DNA of 64,000 nucleotides from Roseivivax sediminis (GCF_900112685.1 NZ_FOMS01000004.1:201025-265024), one strand, 5' to 3'; counted from the first letter of the stretch, positions 1 through 9,364 are shown. The notes: generated by a model not told the origin, from the sequence alone. Made by a program: numbers and translations.

Positions 1-459
1 ATCGCCTTCCGCCTGGCCGTGGCCATCGTGCAGATCGGCATTCTGCTGGGCGTGGGCAGCTTCATCGTCGACCTGACGCTTCTGCAATGGGTCCAGACCG
101 CCGGCCTCGCGCTCATGGGCGTGGTGATGCTGATCGCCGTTGGCTACGCGCTCTCGGGCCTCGCCAGCAGCACCGAATCCGGCATGGCCCTGATCATGAT
201 CGCGAACTTCACGCTCATGTTCGGCGGCAACATCTTCTGGGATCCCGAGGGCTCCACCGTGCTGATGGCGATCGCCCATGTGCTGCCGGTCAGCTACCTC
301 GCCGACGCCTTCCGGCAGGTCATCACGCATACCGACGGGCTGTGGCCGCTCTGGGTCGATCTCGTCGCCATCGTCGGCTGGACCGCTGCGATCCTCATGC
401 TCGCGACCCGCACGTTCTCGTTCGACATGCGCAGCGGAGACACCGCCCAACGCGCCTGA
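1..459 (+). CDS. ABC-2 type exporter permease, C-terminal part (cut by window start)
   Basis: The open frame runs from the first base, so the 5' part of the gene lies outside the window. The visible 152 residues are hydrophobic with about four membrane segments. They include a stretch with LPVSYLADAFRQVI near residue 100, the typical end of an ABC-2 (multidrug or antibiotic export) permease. It ends 58 nt before the SpaB_C-type gene on the same strand, so it probably belongs to the RiPP operon and exports the product or gives self-protection. Its ATPase would be upstream. A GTG at 19 is only an internal codon. The family call is from the hydrophobic pattern and context; the substrate is inferred. 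Confidence 0.7.
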   Translation: MAFRLAVAIVQIGILLGVGSFIVDLTLLQWVQTAGLALMGVVMLIAVGYALSGLASSTESGMALIMIANFTLMFGGNIFWDPEGSTVLMAIAHVLPVSYLADAFRQVITHTDGLWPLWVDLVAIVGWTAAILMLATRTFSFDMRSGDTAQRA

Positions 460-517
460 CATGCCGCGCCGTGCCAGGTGCGCGGCGCACGACCCCGACG
501 ACCCGAGGAGATGGCCC

Positions 518-1447
518 ATGACCGACGCCCCCGTGACCACCGACCCCAACTGGATCTTCCTCAAGATCTATCTCGGCGAAGCGGTCGACCGCATGGACTG
601 GATGATCGCCGAGGTCGCCCGGCTCACCGCCCGCCGCGACGATCTGCGGAAATGGTTCTTCCTGCGCTATATCGACGAGGACGGCATCCATGTCCGCCTG
701 CGCGTGCTGCCCGCCGACGAGGCAAGCGCCGACAAGATCCGGGCGGACCTGATCGACTCCACCGCCGACCGCCTCAGCCGCATCCACGCCCAGCCGCCCG
801 GCGATTACGCGCCGATGGTGTCGCTGCCCGGTTTCGAGGAGCAGATCGAGCAGGTCACCGCCGCCCACAACGACGTGCGCGTGGTCGAGGCCGCCTACGA
901 GCCCGAGTACGACAAGTTCGGCGGCGCCGCCGGCATGCCCATCGCCGAGACGCTGTTCTTCCGCAGCTCCGAGATCGCCGCACGGCTGATCGAGCTCGAC
1001 ACCGACGGCGCGCTGTCGCGCAAGAGCCTGATCCCGCGCCTCATGCACGAGACCTTCGAGGCGTTCCGCCCCGGCACCGACCCCGCCACCTTCTGGCGCG
1101 AATATTCCTATTACTGGCTCGGGGCGCGGACACCCGCGGCCGAGGATTGGCGCGACCGTTTCGCCGAGAAGGCCGCCGACCTCGCCGCCGACGGGATCTC
1201 GCCGCTGGCGCCGCACGGCACCGCGCAGGGCAAGTTCGATGCGCTGGTCTCGGACTGGCGCACGGCGCTGGACGCCGCCGCCGCGGATTACGCCGCGCTC
1301 GGCGGACAGGCCGGGATCAACGCCGAGGTGCTCGCCTTCACCTTCGCGCACCTGATGAACAACCGCCTCGGCATCGCCAGCCTCGAAGAGGCATACATGG
1401 CCGCGCTGGTCGAGCAAGCGGCCGAGCCCGGGAAGGAAGCGGCATGA
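518..1447 (+). CDS. Thiopeptide-type SpaB_C domain protein (LanB elimination partner)
   Basis: This 309-aa protein has the hallmarks of the stand-alone SpaB_C domain: an early W-I-F-L-K-I-Y segment, then KWFFLRYIDEDGIHVRLRV (residues about 45-63), the usual WFFIRY.D...HLRLR signature. In split class I dehydratases this domain eliminates glutamate from glutamylated Ser/Thr to give dehydroalanine or dehydrobutyrine. The glutamylating half is encoded at 6815-9364. Some relatives in thiopeptide clusters are instead [4+2] pyridine synthases. With only one such domain here, elimination is the simpler reading. The ATG at 518 is chosen because GAGGAG lies 7 nt upstream. The end overlaps the next gene by ATGA, indicating translational coupling. 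Confidence 0.88.
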   Translation: MTDAPVTTDPNWIFLKIYLGEAVDRMDWMIAEVARLTARRDDLRKWFFLRYIDEDGIHVRLRVLPADEASADKIRADLIDSTADRLSRIHAQPPGDYAPMVSLPGFEEQIEQVTAAHNDVRVVEAAYEPEYDKFGGAAGMPIAETLFFRSSEIAARLIELDTDGALSRKSLIPRLMHETFEAFRPGTDPATFWREYSYYWLGARTPAAEDWRDRFAEKAADLAADGISPLAPHGTAQGKFDALVSDWRTALDAAAADYAALGGQAGINAEVLAFTFAHLMNNRLGIASLEEAYMAALVEQAAEPGKEAA

Positions 1448-2790
1448 ACCCGGTTCTCGACCTCGACATGGATCATCTGCGGGCGCGCTACCCCTTCCAG
1501 CGCCTGCTGATGCCGCAGGGCGGGCTTCTGTCGGGTGCCAGCAAGATGGCGCCCGACCGCGGATCGCCCGACCTGCACGTCGCCGTCACCGACATCGGCA
1601 ACATGACCAAGGTCTTCCCGCATGTCATCAAGCCCGACGGCAACGACGTCGTGGACGAGCCGATGGGCGGCGCCGGCGCCGATCTCGACGAGGAGATGGC
1701 CTGGCTGCGCGCGGTCATGGAAGGCGCGGAACGCTACGCCAACATGGCCTATGAGAGCGAGGACGATTTCGTCGTCGCCAGCGGCAACGAGGTGGGTGAG
1801 CTGGGCATCGACCTCGACACCATCGCCCGCTGCTCGGACGCCGAATACGCCGACCCGGCCTGCCCGTTCAATCCGCCCGACAAGTCCCTGCCGATCCGCT
1901 GGACGCGTGGCTGGTCGCTCACCCACGAACGCGAGCGTTGGGTGCCGACGGTGATGACGCATCTCTACGCGCGCCCCTCGCGGAACGAACGGTTCTGGCA
2001 GGAGATCTCGACCGGGGTCGCGGCGCATGTCGACCTGTCCTCGGCGATCGTCTCGGCGCTCTGCGAGGTCATCGAACGCGACGCGCTGGCGATCCTGTGG
2101 CTGGCGCAACTGCCGCTGCCGCGGATCGAGGTGCCCGTGCCTCGTCCGCCGGCCCTGGCGGACAATCACCGGATGCTGGACCAGAGCCTCGTGCGGCAGC
2201 ATTTCTTCGACGCCACCAGCGACCTCGAAGTGCCGACCGTCTATTCGCTGCAACTGGTCGAGAACCACCCGAAGCTGGCGCAATACGTCAACTGCGCCAC
2301 CGGCTTCGATCCGGCAACGCTGGTGGCCAAGACGATCCGCGAGGCCGCGCCGGCCCGCCCCGTCCTGCAACAGCAGGCCAACATGCCCGAGAACTTCGAC
2401 GATTACCGGGCCCTGTCGGACGGCGCGGGGATGCTCGGCCGCCCCGAATGGCGGCAGGCGTTCGACTTCCTCACCCGGTCGCCCAACAGCATCGCGCTCG
2501 GCGAGATGACCGCGCCCGGGGCGGAGCGGCCGGCCGATCAGGTCCGCTACATCCTCGACCGCCTCTCGGCGCAGGGCTTCGAGGCGGTGATCTGCGATCT
2601 GACCACCGACGAGCTGCGCGACATGGGCATCTGGGTCGTGCGCGCCGTGATCCCCGGCCTCATGCCGATGAGCGTCGTCCAGAAGGGCCGCTTCCTCGGC
2701 ACTCCGCGGCTTTACGACTACCCGCGCCGCGCCGGGTTCGGCGCTCTGGACGAAGCCGACATCAACCCCCTGCCACAGCCGTTTGCATGA
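1444..2790 (+). CDS. YcaO cyclodehydratase (azoline-forming type)
   Basis: This 448-aa YcaO-domain protein belongs to the family that uses ATP to activate backbone amides of a precursor peptide. Two ATP/Mg-binding signatures are visible, MEGAERY (92-98) and CEVIERD (207-213). The protein ends in NPLPQPFA, a PxPxP tail. That tail is typical of YcaOs that make thiazoline or oxazoline from Cys, Ser or Thr, and it is absent from the second YcaO in this cluster. It overlaps its neighbours by 4 nt on both sides. Its natural partners are the following leader-binding protein and the SagB-like dehydrogenase, which would oxidise azolines to azoles. The enzyme class is strongly supported; which residues are cyclised cannot be told without the precursor. 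Confidence 0.92.
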   Translation: MNPVLDLDMDHLRARYPFQRLLMPQGGLLSGASKMAPDRGSPDLHVAVTDIGNMTKVFPHVIKPDGNDVVDEPMGGAGADLDEEMAWLRAVMEGAERYANMAYESEDDFVVASGNEVGELGIDLDTIARCSDAEYADPACPFNPPDKSLPIRWTRGWSLTHERERWVPTVMTHLYARPSRNERFWQEISTGVAAHVDLSSAIVSALCEVIERDALAILWLAQLPLPRIEVPVPRPPALADNHRMLDQSLVRQHFFDATSDLEVPTVYSLQLVENHPKLAQYVNCATGFDPATLVAKTIREAAPARPVLQQQANMPENFDDYRALSDGAGMLGRPEWRQAFDFLTRSPNSIALGEMTAPGAERPADQVRYILDRLSAQGFEAVICDLTTDELRDMGIWVVRAVIPGLMPMSVVQKGRFLGTPRLYDYPRRAGFGALDEADINPLPQPFA

Positions 2791-3425
2791 TGAAGACACT
2801 GTATCTCACTCTCGGACCTTTCGGTGCCGCGGTCGCGGATCGCGCCGCCTGCCCCGAAGACATCGTCCGGCCGTTTCCGCACGACGCGGCCGACATCGCC
2901 GCCGCGCTCGACACGCTCTTCGCGGAGGCCGACTTCGTGGCCGTCGCCGCGTGGCGGCCCGACGCGGGCGGCTTCATGGCCGTCGAAGAGGCCGCGCGCC
3001 GCACCGGAACGCCGTGGAGCCTTGCGGTCCTGACCGGCACGCACCTGTCGGTCGGCCCGCTCACGCATCCGGGCCGTCCCGGCTGCTACGGCTGCCACGT
3101 CAAGCGCGCCGGCACGCATCATCGCGCGCCCGGCCGCCAGTCGGTGCTCGAGCAGTTCTACCGCAAGCACCCGGAGGCGGGGCCCGAGGGCTTCACCCGC
3201 CCGATGGTCTCGCTCGCCGCCAACGCGCTGAAGGGCGATGCGGCGGCGGGCCTGCACCAGGCCGGACGCCTGCGCATCGTCGACGTCCTGACCGGACAGG
3301 TCACCCTCACCAAGGTCCTGCCCGTCCATGGCTGCCCGAGCTGCTTTGCCGACCGGGCGCAGGCGCAGCCCGGCGCGCGCTTCGTCCGCGACCTCGCCCC
3401 GGCGCTTTCGGAGATCCTGAGATGA
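2787..3425 (+). CDS. TOMM leader-peptide-binding / Ocin-ThiF-like partner protein with zinc knuckles
   Basis: This 212-aa protein resembles the E1/ThiF-derived partner ('C' or F protein) of azoline synthetases, which presents the leader peptide to YcaO. Visible support is the pair of CxxC motifs, C100-Y-G-C103 following HPGRPG and C183-P-S-C186 following VLPVHG. These are spaced like the structural zinc site of this family. It is far shorter than a full E1-like protein, so the adenylation core appears reduced. It may be completed by the N-terminal part of the next protein. ATG codons occur at 2787 and 2790; the first overlaps the ycaO stop by ATGA. Naming rests on the motifs and gene order. 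Confidence 0.75.
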   Translation: MMKTLYLTLGPFGAAVADRAACPEDIVRPFPHDAADIAAALDTLFAEADFVAVAAWRPDAGGFMAVEEAARRTGTPWSLAVLTGTHLSVGPLTHPGRPGCYGCHVKRAGTHHRAPGRQSVLEQFYRKHPEAGPEGFTRPMVSLAANALKGDAAAGLHQAGRLRIVDVLTGQVTLTKVLPVHGCPSCFADRAQAQPGARFVRDLAPALSEILR

Positions 3426-5749
3426 ACCAGATGAACAGCATCAGCGCCGACGTGATCGGCGGCAGCTTCCTGAACGATGCCGAACTCGCGCTGCCCGAAC
3501 GCCCGCGCGTGCCGCCCGAGATCCTGATGATCCCCTATGGCGCGCACGGCCTTCTGTTCGAGGGCGGCGACGGCAACCAGATCATCTCGGGACGCGGCGC
3601 GCGCAGCTTCATCCCGCGCCTCGTCGCCGTCCTCGACGGCACGCGCACCCTGCCCGAGATCCTCGCCGCGTTTCCGCGCGTCGACGATGCGAAGGTCTTC
3701 GGCGCGCTCGCGTTGCTCTACAGCCGCGGGCTGCTGGAGGACGGCCCCGGCGCGGCGGTGCCCGAGGCGCTGGAAGAGACGGCGCGATTCCTCGGCCGCT
3801 ACATCGACGCCACGCGCGTCAACGGCAATCGCGGCGCGGCGCTGGACCGGCTGGCCGGGACGCGCGTGGCGCTGGCCGGACGCGGCGCCGCGTGGCTCGC
3901 CGAGGCGCTGGACGGCGCGGGTCTGGCCGCGCTCGACACGCCCGCGACGCCGGCGGACCTCGACTCGGGCACCGGCCTGCTGCTTACGCTCTTCTCCGGC
4001 CCCGAACCGGACGCGCAGGACTGGCTCGATGCGGCATGGAATGCCGGCATCCGCATCCTGCACGCGCATGTCGGCGCCGAGACGGCCGAGATCGGCCCGC
4101 TCTTCGTGCCGGGCGCCTCTGCCAGCCCGACCTGCTTTCGCCGCCTGCGCCCCGAGGCCCCCACCGGCACGCCGGCCGATCCGGGGTTCTGGGCCGGCAC
4201 CTTGGCGATGTCGGCGCAGTCCCTCGTCAGCCGGATCGGCCGCGTGGAGCTTTTCGATCTGTGCCACGTTCACCAGGGCACGGCCTACGAGAGGTTGCAG
4301 CTCGCCCGGCTTCCCGGGTCCGAGGCGGCCGGGCTCGGCCATGTCGCGCCGCCCGAGACCGATCCGCACAACGTGGTCTGGCGGCTCCACAACGCCGCGA
4401 ACGCGATGCCCCCGCGCGAGCTTCTGGTGCCGCGCGACCACCAGATGCACTACTCGGCCTCCAACATCTCGACCGCGCAGGAGAAGCCGGACCCGCATCA
4501 TGGCGCGACGCCGATCGCACTGCCCGAGGACCGCCCGCTGACGGACGTCGCGCGCGATGCTCGGCTCGACCTGCCGACCCTCGGCACGATGCTGCGCCAT
4601 GCCGCCGGCTACGACGCGGACGGCACCCGCATCGCCCCGAGCGCGGGCGGCCTCGGCTCCGCCAACCTCTATCTCGTGGCGCGGGACGTGCCGGGGCTGC
4701 CGCGCGGCGCGATGTGCCATTACTACGCTCCGGCGCACCGGCTCGACTACCTCGGGACCCTCACAGACGAGGAGCTTTCCGGCGCGCTTGGCGCCAGCGC
4801 CGAGGATCTGCCCGCCGCGCTTCTCGTCGGTGCCTCGGACACCGACAAGACGCAGAAGAAATACAACAACTTCGCCTTCCGCTTCGCCCAGCTCGATTGC
4901 GGCGTGGCGCGGGCCTACCTGACCGATCTGGCCGGCCATTACGGCCTGCCGGTGCGGGATTATCCCGGCCTGCGCGACCGCAGCATGGCGCTTCTGCTGA
5001 AGCTCGGCATCCGCGCCGACCAGGAGATCGTCGCCTTCGCCGCCGGACTGGGCGAGATGGCGCACACCGCGCGCCGCCCCCTGCCCGCGCTGCGCCCGTT
5101 CCAGGCCGTCACCCAGCTGATCGAGCTGTCGGCGCAGGACGGGCCGGTTTCGGCCCCGGCGGCGATCGTGCCTCCGGCGCCGGTCTGGAGCGCGGCAGAC
5201 GATCCGGGGCATGTGCTGCGCACGCGGCGCTCGCGCCGGGTCTTCGATGGCGTCCCGCTCGGCTCGGCCGAGATCGGCCTGCTGTTCCGCGAGGCGCAGG
5301 TCATCGGCGACATCCTCGAGGCGACCGGCGCACGCCGTCTCAGACTGGGTTTCTGGGGCATCGCCGCCCGCACGGACGGCACCGCCGACATCCTGCGCCC
5401 CGGCGCGGACGCGCCGCAAGTTTTCCGGCCCGGCGTGGAGTTCGAACGGCTCGCGGATCTGACGATCCAGCCCAAGCTGATGGAAGCGCCCTTCGTGCTG
5501 CTCGTGACCGGAGATCTGCACGACGCCGTCGCACGGGCCGGCGCGCGTGGCTACCGCGACCTCGTCGGCCGTGCCGGTGCGATCGCGGGCCGGACGCTCA
5601 ATGCCGCGTGGGCCGCGGGCATCTCGGGCTGCCCTTGGGGCGGGATGTGCGAATCCGGCTGGGGCCCGCTTCTGGACATTGACCGCTACACCGACTGCCC
5701 GCTCTTCGGGATCAGCTTCGGCCGCACCGGGGAGGAGACGCATGGCTGA
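3422..5749 (+). CDS. SagB-like azoline dehydrogenase with N-terminal peptide-recognition region
   Basis: The 775-aa product is much longer than a typical SagB/McbC FMN dehydrogenase (about 250-500 aa). The first ~350 residues look like an Ocin-ThiF/RRE-type leader-binding region plus an E1-like remnant. They are followed by HYSASN and RIAPSAGGLGSANLYLVARD, the SagB substrate-domain signature. The C-terminal ~190 residues begin RTRRSRRVFDGVPL and end with a second nitroreductase-fold half containing ISGCPWGGMCESGWGP. In the family these enzymes use FMN to oxidise azolines to aromatic thiazole or oxazole. It overlaps the previous gene by ATGA and the next by 8 nt. The enzyme class is clear; the domain borders are read by eye. 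Confidence 0.87.
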   Translation: MNQMNSISADVIGGSFLNDAELALPERPRVPPEILMIPYGAHGLLFEGGDGNQIISGRGARSFIPRLVAVLDGTRTLPEILAAFPRVDDAKVFGALALLYSRGLLEDGPGAAVPEALEETARFLGRYIDATRVNGNRGAALDRLAGTRVALAGRGAAWLAEALDGAGLAALDTPATPADLDSGTGLLLTLFSGPEPDAQDWLDAAWNAGIRILHAHVGAETAEIGPLFVPGASASPTCFRRLRPEAPTGTPADPGFWAGTLAMSAQSLVSRIGRVELFDLCHVHQGTAYERLQLARLPGSEAAGLGHVAPPETDPHNVVWRLHNAANAMPPRELLVPRDHQMHYSASNISTAQEKPDPHHGATPIALPEDRPLTDVARDARLDLPTLGTMLRHAAGYDADGTRIAPSAGGLGSANLYLVARDVPGLPRGAMCHYYAPAHRLDYLGTLTDEELSGALGASAEDLPAALLVGASDTDKTQKKYNNFAFRFAQLDCGVARAYLTDLAGHYGLPVRDYPGLRDRSMALLLKLGIRADQEIVAFAAGLGEMAHTARRPLPALRPFQAVTQLIELSAQDGPVSAPAAIVPPAPVWSAADDPGHVLRTRRSRRVFDGVPLGSAEIGLLFREAQVIGDILEATGARRLRLGFWGIAARTDGTADILRPGADAPQVFRPGVEFERLADLTIQPKLMEAPFVLLVTGDLHDAVARAGARGYRDLVGRAGAIAGRTLNAAWAAGISGCPWGGMCESGWGPLLDIDRYTDCPLFGISFGRTGEETHG

Positions 5750-6791
5750 CATCGCATTCACCGACATGGCAGAGCCTGCCGCCGCGCCCTGCCTTGCCTT
5801 CAAGCCCGGCGTGGCCAAGGTCAAGCGCAAGAACACGACGGTGTTGGTGTCGCCCGAGGACGGCCGCTCGCTGCGCATCTCGAAACCGGCCGAGGCGCTG
5901 ATCCCGCTGCTGGCCGAGGGCGCGGACAAGCCGCGATTGCGCGAGGCGCTGGCTGACCGCTACCCGACGACGCCGCGCATCACGCGGCAGCTCGACCGCT
6001 TCCTGACACAATTGCGCGACGCGGGAATGCTCGAGACCGGCATCGCCGCGCCGACGGCCGATCGGTTCGACGAGAAACCGGTCGCGAAGATCGCGCTCGT
6101 CGACGTGGGCCCGGCGGCCGAAGCCGTCGCCGGGGCGATCCGCAGCGTGCCGCCGCGGCTCGCCTGGCTTGCGCTCGCCGCGCTCGTCGGTGGCGCGGTC
6201 CTTTGTATCGGGCTTCTCGCGTTCGACGCGCGCATGCCGCACCCGTCCGATTTCGTGTTCGACTTCCATGTCGCCGGCGTCCTGACCTACGCGCTGATCG
6301 GCGTTCCGCTGCACGAGTTTGCGCACGCGGTCGCCTGCCGCCTGATCGGGGCGGAGGTCGGCAAGGCCGGCATCGTCGCCCACGGCTTCACGCCGGGACC
6401 CTATGTCGAGACCCGCGGCGTCTACCGCATCCGCAACCGCTGGCACCGCTTCGCCGTCCCGGCGGCCGGACCAGCGACCGATCTCGTCGCCGCCGGGGCC
6501 GGAGCCGCGATGGTTCTGCTGGCGGCGAACGCCGATGGCGGGCTCGCCCATGCGGGCCAGACGCTGATGCTGACGGCGCTGCTCTTTCTCGCCTTCAACA
6601 CCAACCCGTTCATGCCCAGCGACGGCAGCCACATGGTCGAAGCCGTGCTCGACGATGAAATGGCGCGCAAATCGGCGCTGCGGCTGCGCGGCTCACCGCT
6701 CTCCGACCGGCGCGACGTCGCCTTCTACCGCGCCTACGCCTCGAGCCACCTGCAGGGCATCGCCTGCCTGCTTTGGTTCTGGTGGTTCTGA
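5742..6791 (+). CDS. PqqD-like / M50 zinc metalloprotease fusion membrane protein
   Basis: In this 349-aa protein residues about 15-100 form a small winged-helix PqqD-like domain (LRISKPAEALIPLLAEG followed by RQLDRFLTQLRDAGML). The rest is a membrane protein with the zinc-protease motif HEFAH (191-195) inside a helix. The matching NTNPFMPSDG segment (286-295) carries the third ligand Asp of M50/site-2 proteases. This order suggests that the PqqD part captures the leader and the membrane protease cuts it. It could thus be the leader peptidase of the RiPP pathway, or else a non-proteolytic maturation or immunity factor. The ATG at 5742 overlaps the dehydrogenase stop and is preceded by GGAGGAG. 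Confidence 0.85.
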   Translation: MADIAFTDMAEPAAAPCLAFKPGVAKVKRKNTTVLVSPEDGRSLRISKPAEALIPLLAEGADKPRLREALADRYPTTPRITRQLDRFLTQLRDAGMLETGIAAPTADRFDEKPVAKIALVDVGPAAEAVAGAIRSVPPRLAWLALAALVGGAVLCIGLLAFDARMPHPSDFVFDFHVAGVLTYALIGVPLHEFAHAVACRLIGAEVGKAGIVAHGFTPGPYVETRGVYRIRNRWHRFAVPAAGPATDLVAAGAGAAMVLLAANADGGLAHAGQTLMLTALLFLAFNTNPFMPSDGSHMVEAVLDDEMARKSALRLRGSPLSDRRDVAFYRAYASSHLQGIACLLWFWWF

Positions 6792-6814
6792 CGCGTGCAC
6801 CCCGGGAGGATGCC

Positions 6815-9364
6815 ATGACATTCGAAGCGAGATCACTGCAACGGCCCGCCCACGTGGCACGCCCGAGCGTCGTCGCCCCCTTCGCACTCCTGCGCGCGGC
6901 GACCCTGCCCATGGGTGCCCTCGACCGCCTGCGGCTTCCGCACACCGAGAGGCTTCTCGCGCGGATCGCGCAGGCGCAGGCGCGGATGGAAACCGTGCGC
7001 GCCGAGGTCGAGGCCGCGCTGCACGGGCTCGTCCCGGCGCTGGAGACGGAAAAGAAGCTGCGCCGCGCGGCGGTGAACCTCAAGCGCGACGTGCACAACG
7101 GGCGCGGCTCCAAGCTGTCGGACGAGGTCATCGCCAAGATCGCCGGCCGCCTCGGGCACGGGCCCGCCAGCGACGCGCTGGAGGACTGGCGCGGCGCAGC
7201 GCGCGACTATTCCGGGGCGCGCACCGCGCTGGACGAAACCGTGACCGAGGAGACCCAGAGCGTCCTGCGACCGGCCCTGCGCGCCGCGCTCGACGTGCCT
7301 CATTTCGCCCGCGCCGTGGCGCTGTCCAGCCCCCGCACCGCCCGGATGGCGGCGAAGGAAAAGAAACTGCCCAAAACGGCATGGCCCGACAAGCTGGAGC
7401 GCTCGCTTCTGGGCTACATCGCACGGGCCAGCGCCAAGACCAGCCCCTTCTCAAGCTTCATGTCGGTGTCGACGATCGCCGTCGACACGGCATCGCCGGC
7501 GCCGCCCCCGCAGGCGTCCGAGGCGGACTATGACAGCATCGCCGCCGCCAACCGCGGGATCGCCGCGCAACTTGAGCGTCTCGGGCGCGAGACGGCTTTG
7601 CGCGCCTCCGGCGACCGGTTGACCGTCAACCCGACGCTGCGCTCTGTGCGCAACGGCCGCTTCGTCGCGCTCTGCAACGAGGATGTGACCATGGCGGGCC
7701 GCGGATGGAGCGAGCAGCGGCTCGCGCAGTTCCGCTTCGGCGCGGCCCTGGGCGAGACCCTGACACCGGGCCTGTCGGACGATTGGGACGGCTGGGCCGG
7801 ACGGCTCGCCGCGGCGGGCGTGCCCCGCGACGACGCGGGCAAGATGATCTCCACGCTCCTGTCGCGCGGCGTTCTGACCGCGCAGCCGGTGATCGACGCC
7901 TTCACGGGCGATCCGCTGGATGCGCTGGCCGCGCATTGGCGCCACTGCGGAGACGACGCGCTGCACGCCGCCGCCTCGGACCTCGACACGATGGCAGACG
8001 CGGCCCGCGGCTTCGGCACGGCCGAGGGCAACGACCGCCTCGCCCGCCTCTCGCGGGTCGAGGAGACGGCCGCCGACCTGCGGAGCAGGCTTGCCGCCGG
8101 CGCACGCGCTCCCGACGCCCTGACCAACGCGGTGACCGAGGATTGCTGGCTCGGGAGCGCGGGCGGAACCCTCGGGGCCGATCTCATGGGGCCGCTGTCC
8201 GACCTCGACGACTTCCTGTCGTCGCAGGTCGCCGTGGCCCCGGCCTACACCCGCCTTGTCGAGGCTTTCGTGGAGACCTTCGGCGCGGGCGCCTCCTGCG
8301 ATACGGTGGTGGAGTTCCTGACCGGCGCCGCGCCGCACCTTGTCGACATCCCCGAATTCGGCGCGCGGGTCGAGGAAACCCCGCCCGAGGCGGCGCCCGA
8401 AGGCGCGCGCATCCCGGTCACGGCCCATTTCCAGATCGCGCACGATGCGACGCGCGGCGATACGCAATTCGTGATGAACCGCGTCTTCGACGGCGCGGGC
8501 TGGCTCGCCGCGCGCTTCACCCGCGCGGACCATCCGCAGGCCGACCGCCTGACCGGCGCGCTGGAAGGCTGGCTCGCCACGGTCGCGGACGGGGCCGAGC
8601 CTGTGGATCTGCCGGTCGCCGCGCACGCGTCGGACCTTCAGGCCCACCGCCGCGTCACACACCGCGCGCTGGGCTGGCCGGGCGAGCCCCTCACGCTTGG
8701 GGAGGAGCGCATCGTCGATCCCGCAGCGCTCCGGCTTCACCACGACCGCGCGACCAACCTTCTGTCGCTCACCGACGCCGAGGGGCGCCCGATCAGCCTG
8801 CAATACATCGGCAACACCTTCCCCATTCCGACCTGGGGCGTGCGCTATGCGCTGTCGATCCTGTCGCGGCCATTCGCCGTGGCCCGGCCGAGCGTCGATG
8901 TGCCCTCGCTGGCCTCGGACGTTCCGGTTCATCCCCGCCCCGCACGGCGCCACGGCAAGGTGGTGCTGACCCGGCCGGGCTGGTGGGTCTCCTCGGCGCA
9001 TATCCGCGAGACCTGGCTCGACGGCACGCCGGCCGAACAGCTTGTCGCCACGGCGCGCGACTGCGCGCGGCACGGCCTTCCGCCGTGCTTCTACGCGCAA
9101 ATCCACGTGCCGATGCAGAACGCCTCGCTGGTCAGCCAGGACATGCTCGACGCCAACCGAAAGCCGATCTGGATCGACACCCGGAACCCGTTCTGGCTGG
9201 CCATGCTGGAGCGGCTCGCCCGCAAGGCGGAGTGGCTGGTGTTCAGTGCGCCCTGCCCCGGCCCGGACGCGCTCTGGTTCGAGGTCGCCGGGCACAGACA
9301 CGTCAGCGAAATCCATCTCGAGATGCTGGTGCGCGCCGGACAGCGCCGCCGCGCCTCGGACTGA
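6815..9364 (+). CDS. Lantibiotic-type dehydratase LanB, glutamylation part
   Basis: The 849-aa protein matches the N-terminal (Lant_dehydr_N) portion of class I LanB enzymes in length and shows their hallmark YIARASAKTSPFSSF (residues about 201-215). Known relatives transfer glutamate from glutamyl-tRNA to Ser/Thr of the precursor. Elimination is then done by the SpaB_C protein, here encoded separately at 518-1447 as in thiopeptide and goadsporin-like clusters. The ATG at 6815 has GGGAGGA 4 nt upstream; an ATG at 6810 is out of frame. It lies between the M50 fusion and the exporter genes. tRNA-dependent activity is inferred from the family. Confidence 0.92.
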   Translation: MTFEARSLQRPAHVARPSVVAPFALLRAATLPMGALDRLRLPHTERLLARIAQAQARMETVRAEVEAALHGLVPALETEKKLRRAAVNLKRDVHNGRGSKLSDEVIAKIAGRLGHGPASDALEDWRGAARDYSGARTALDETVTEETQSVLRPALRAALDVPHFARAVALSSPRTARMAAKEKKLPKTAWPDKLERSLLGYIARASAKTSPFSSFMSVSTIAVDTASPAPPPQASEADYDSIAAANRGIAAQLERLGRETALRASGDRLTVNPTLRSVRNGRFVALCNEDVTMAGRGWSEQRLAQFRFGAALGETLTPGLSDDWDGWAGRLAAAGVPRDDAGKMISTLLSRGVLTAQPVIDAFTGDPLDALAAHWRHCGDDALHAAASDLDTMADAARGFGTAEGNDRLARLSRVEETAADLRSRLAAGARAPDALTNAVTEDCWLGSAGGTLGADLMGPLSDLDDFLSSQVAVAPAYTRLVEAFVETFGAGASCDTVVEFLTGAAPHLVDIPEFGARVEETPPEAAPEGARIPVTAHFQIAHDATRGDTQFVMNRVFDGAGWLAARFTRADHPQADRLTGALEGWLATVADGAEPVDLPVAAHASDLQAHRRVTHRALGWPGEPLTLGEERIVDPAALRLHHDRATNLLSLTDAEGRPISLQYIGNTFPIPTWGVRYALSILSRPFAVARPSVDVPSLASDVPVHPRPARRHGKVVLTRPGWWVSSAHIRETWLDGTPAEQLVATARDCARHGLPPCFYAQIHVPMQNASLVSQDMLDANRKPIWIDTRNPFWLAMLERLARKAEWLVFSAPCPGPDALWFEVAGHRHVSEIHLEMLVRAGQRRRASD

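Noticed and set aside
518-1447. Thiopeptide [4+2] pyridine synthase
   Set aside because: Only one SpaB_C domain is present and LanB activity needs an elimination partner, so elimination is the more economical role.
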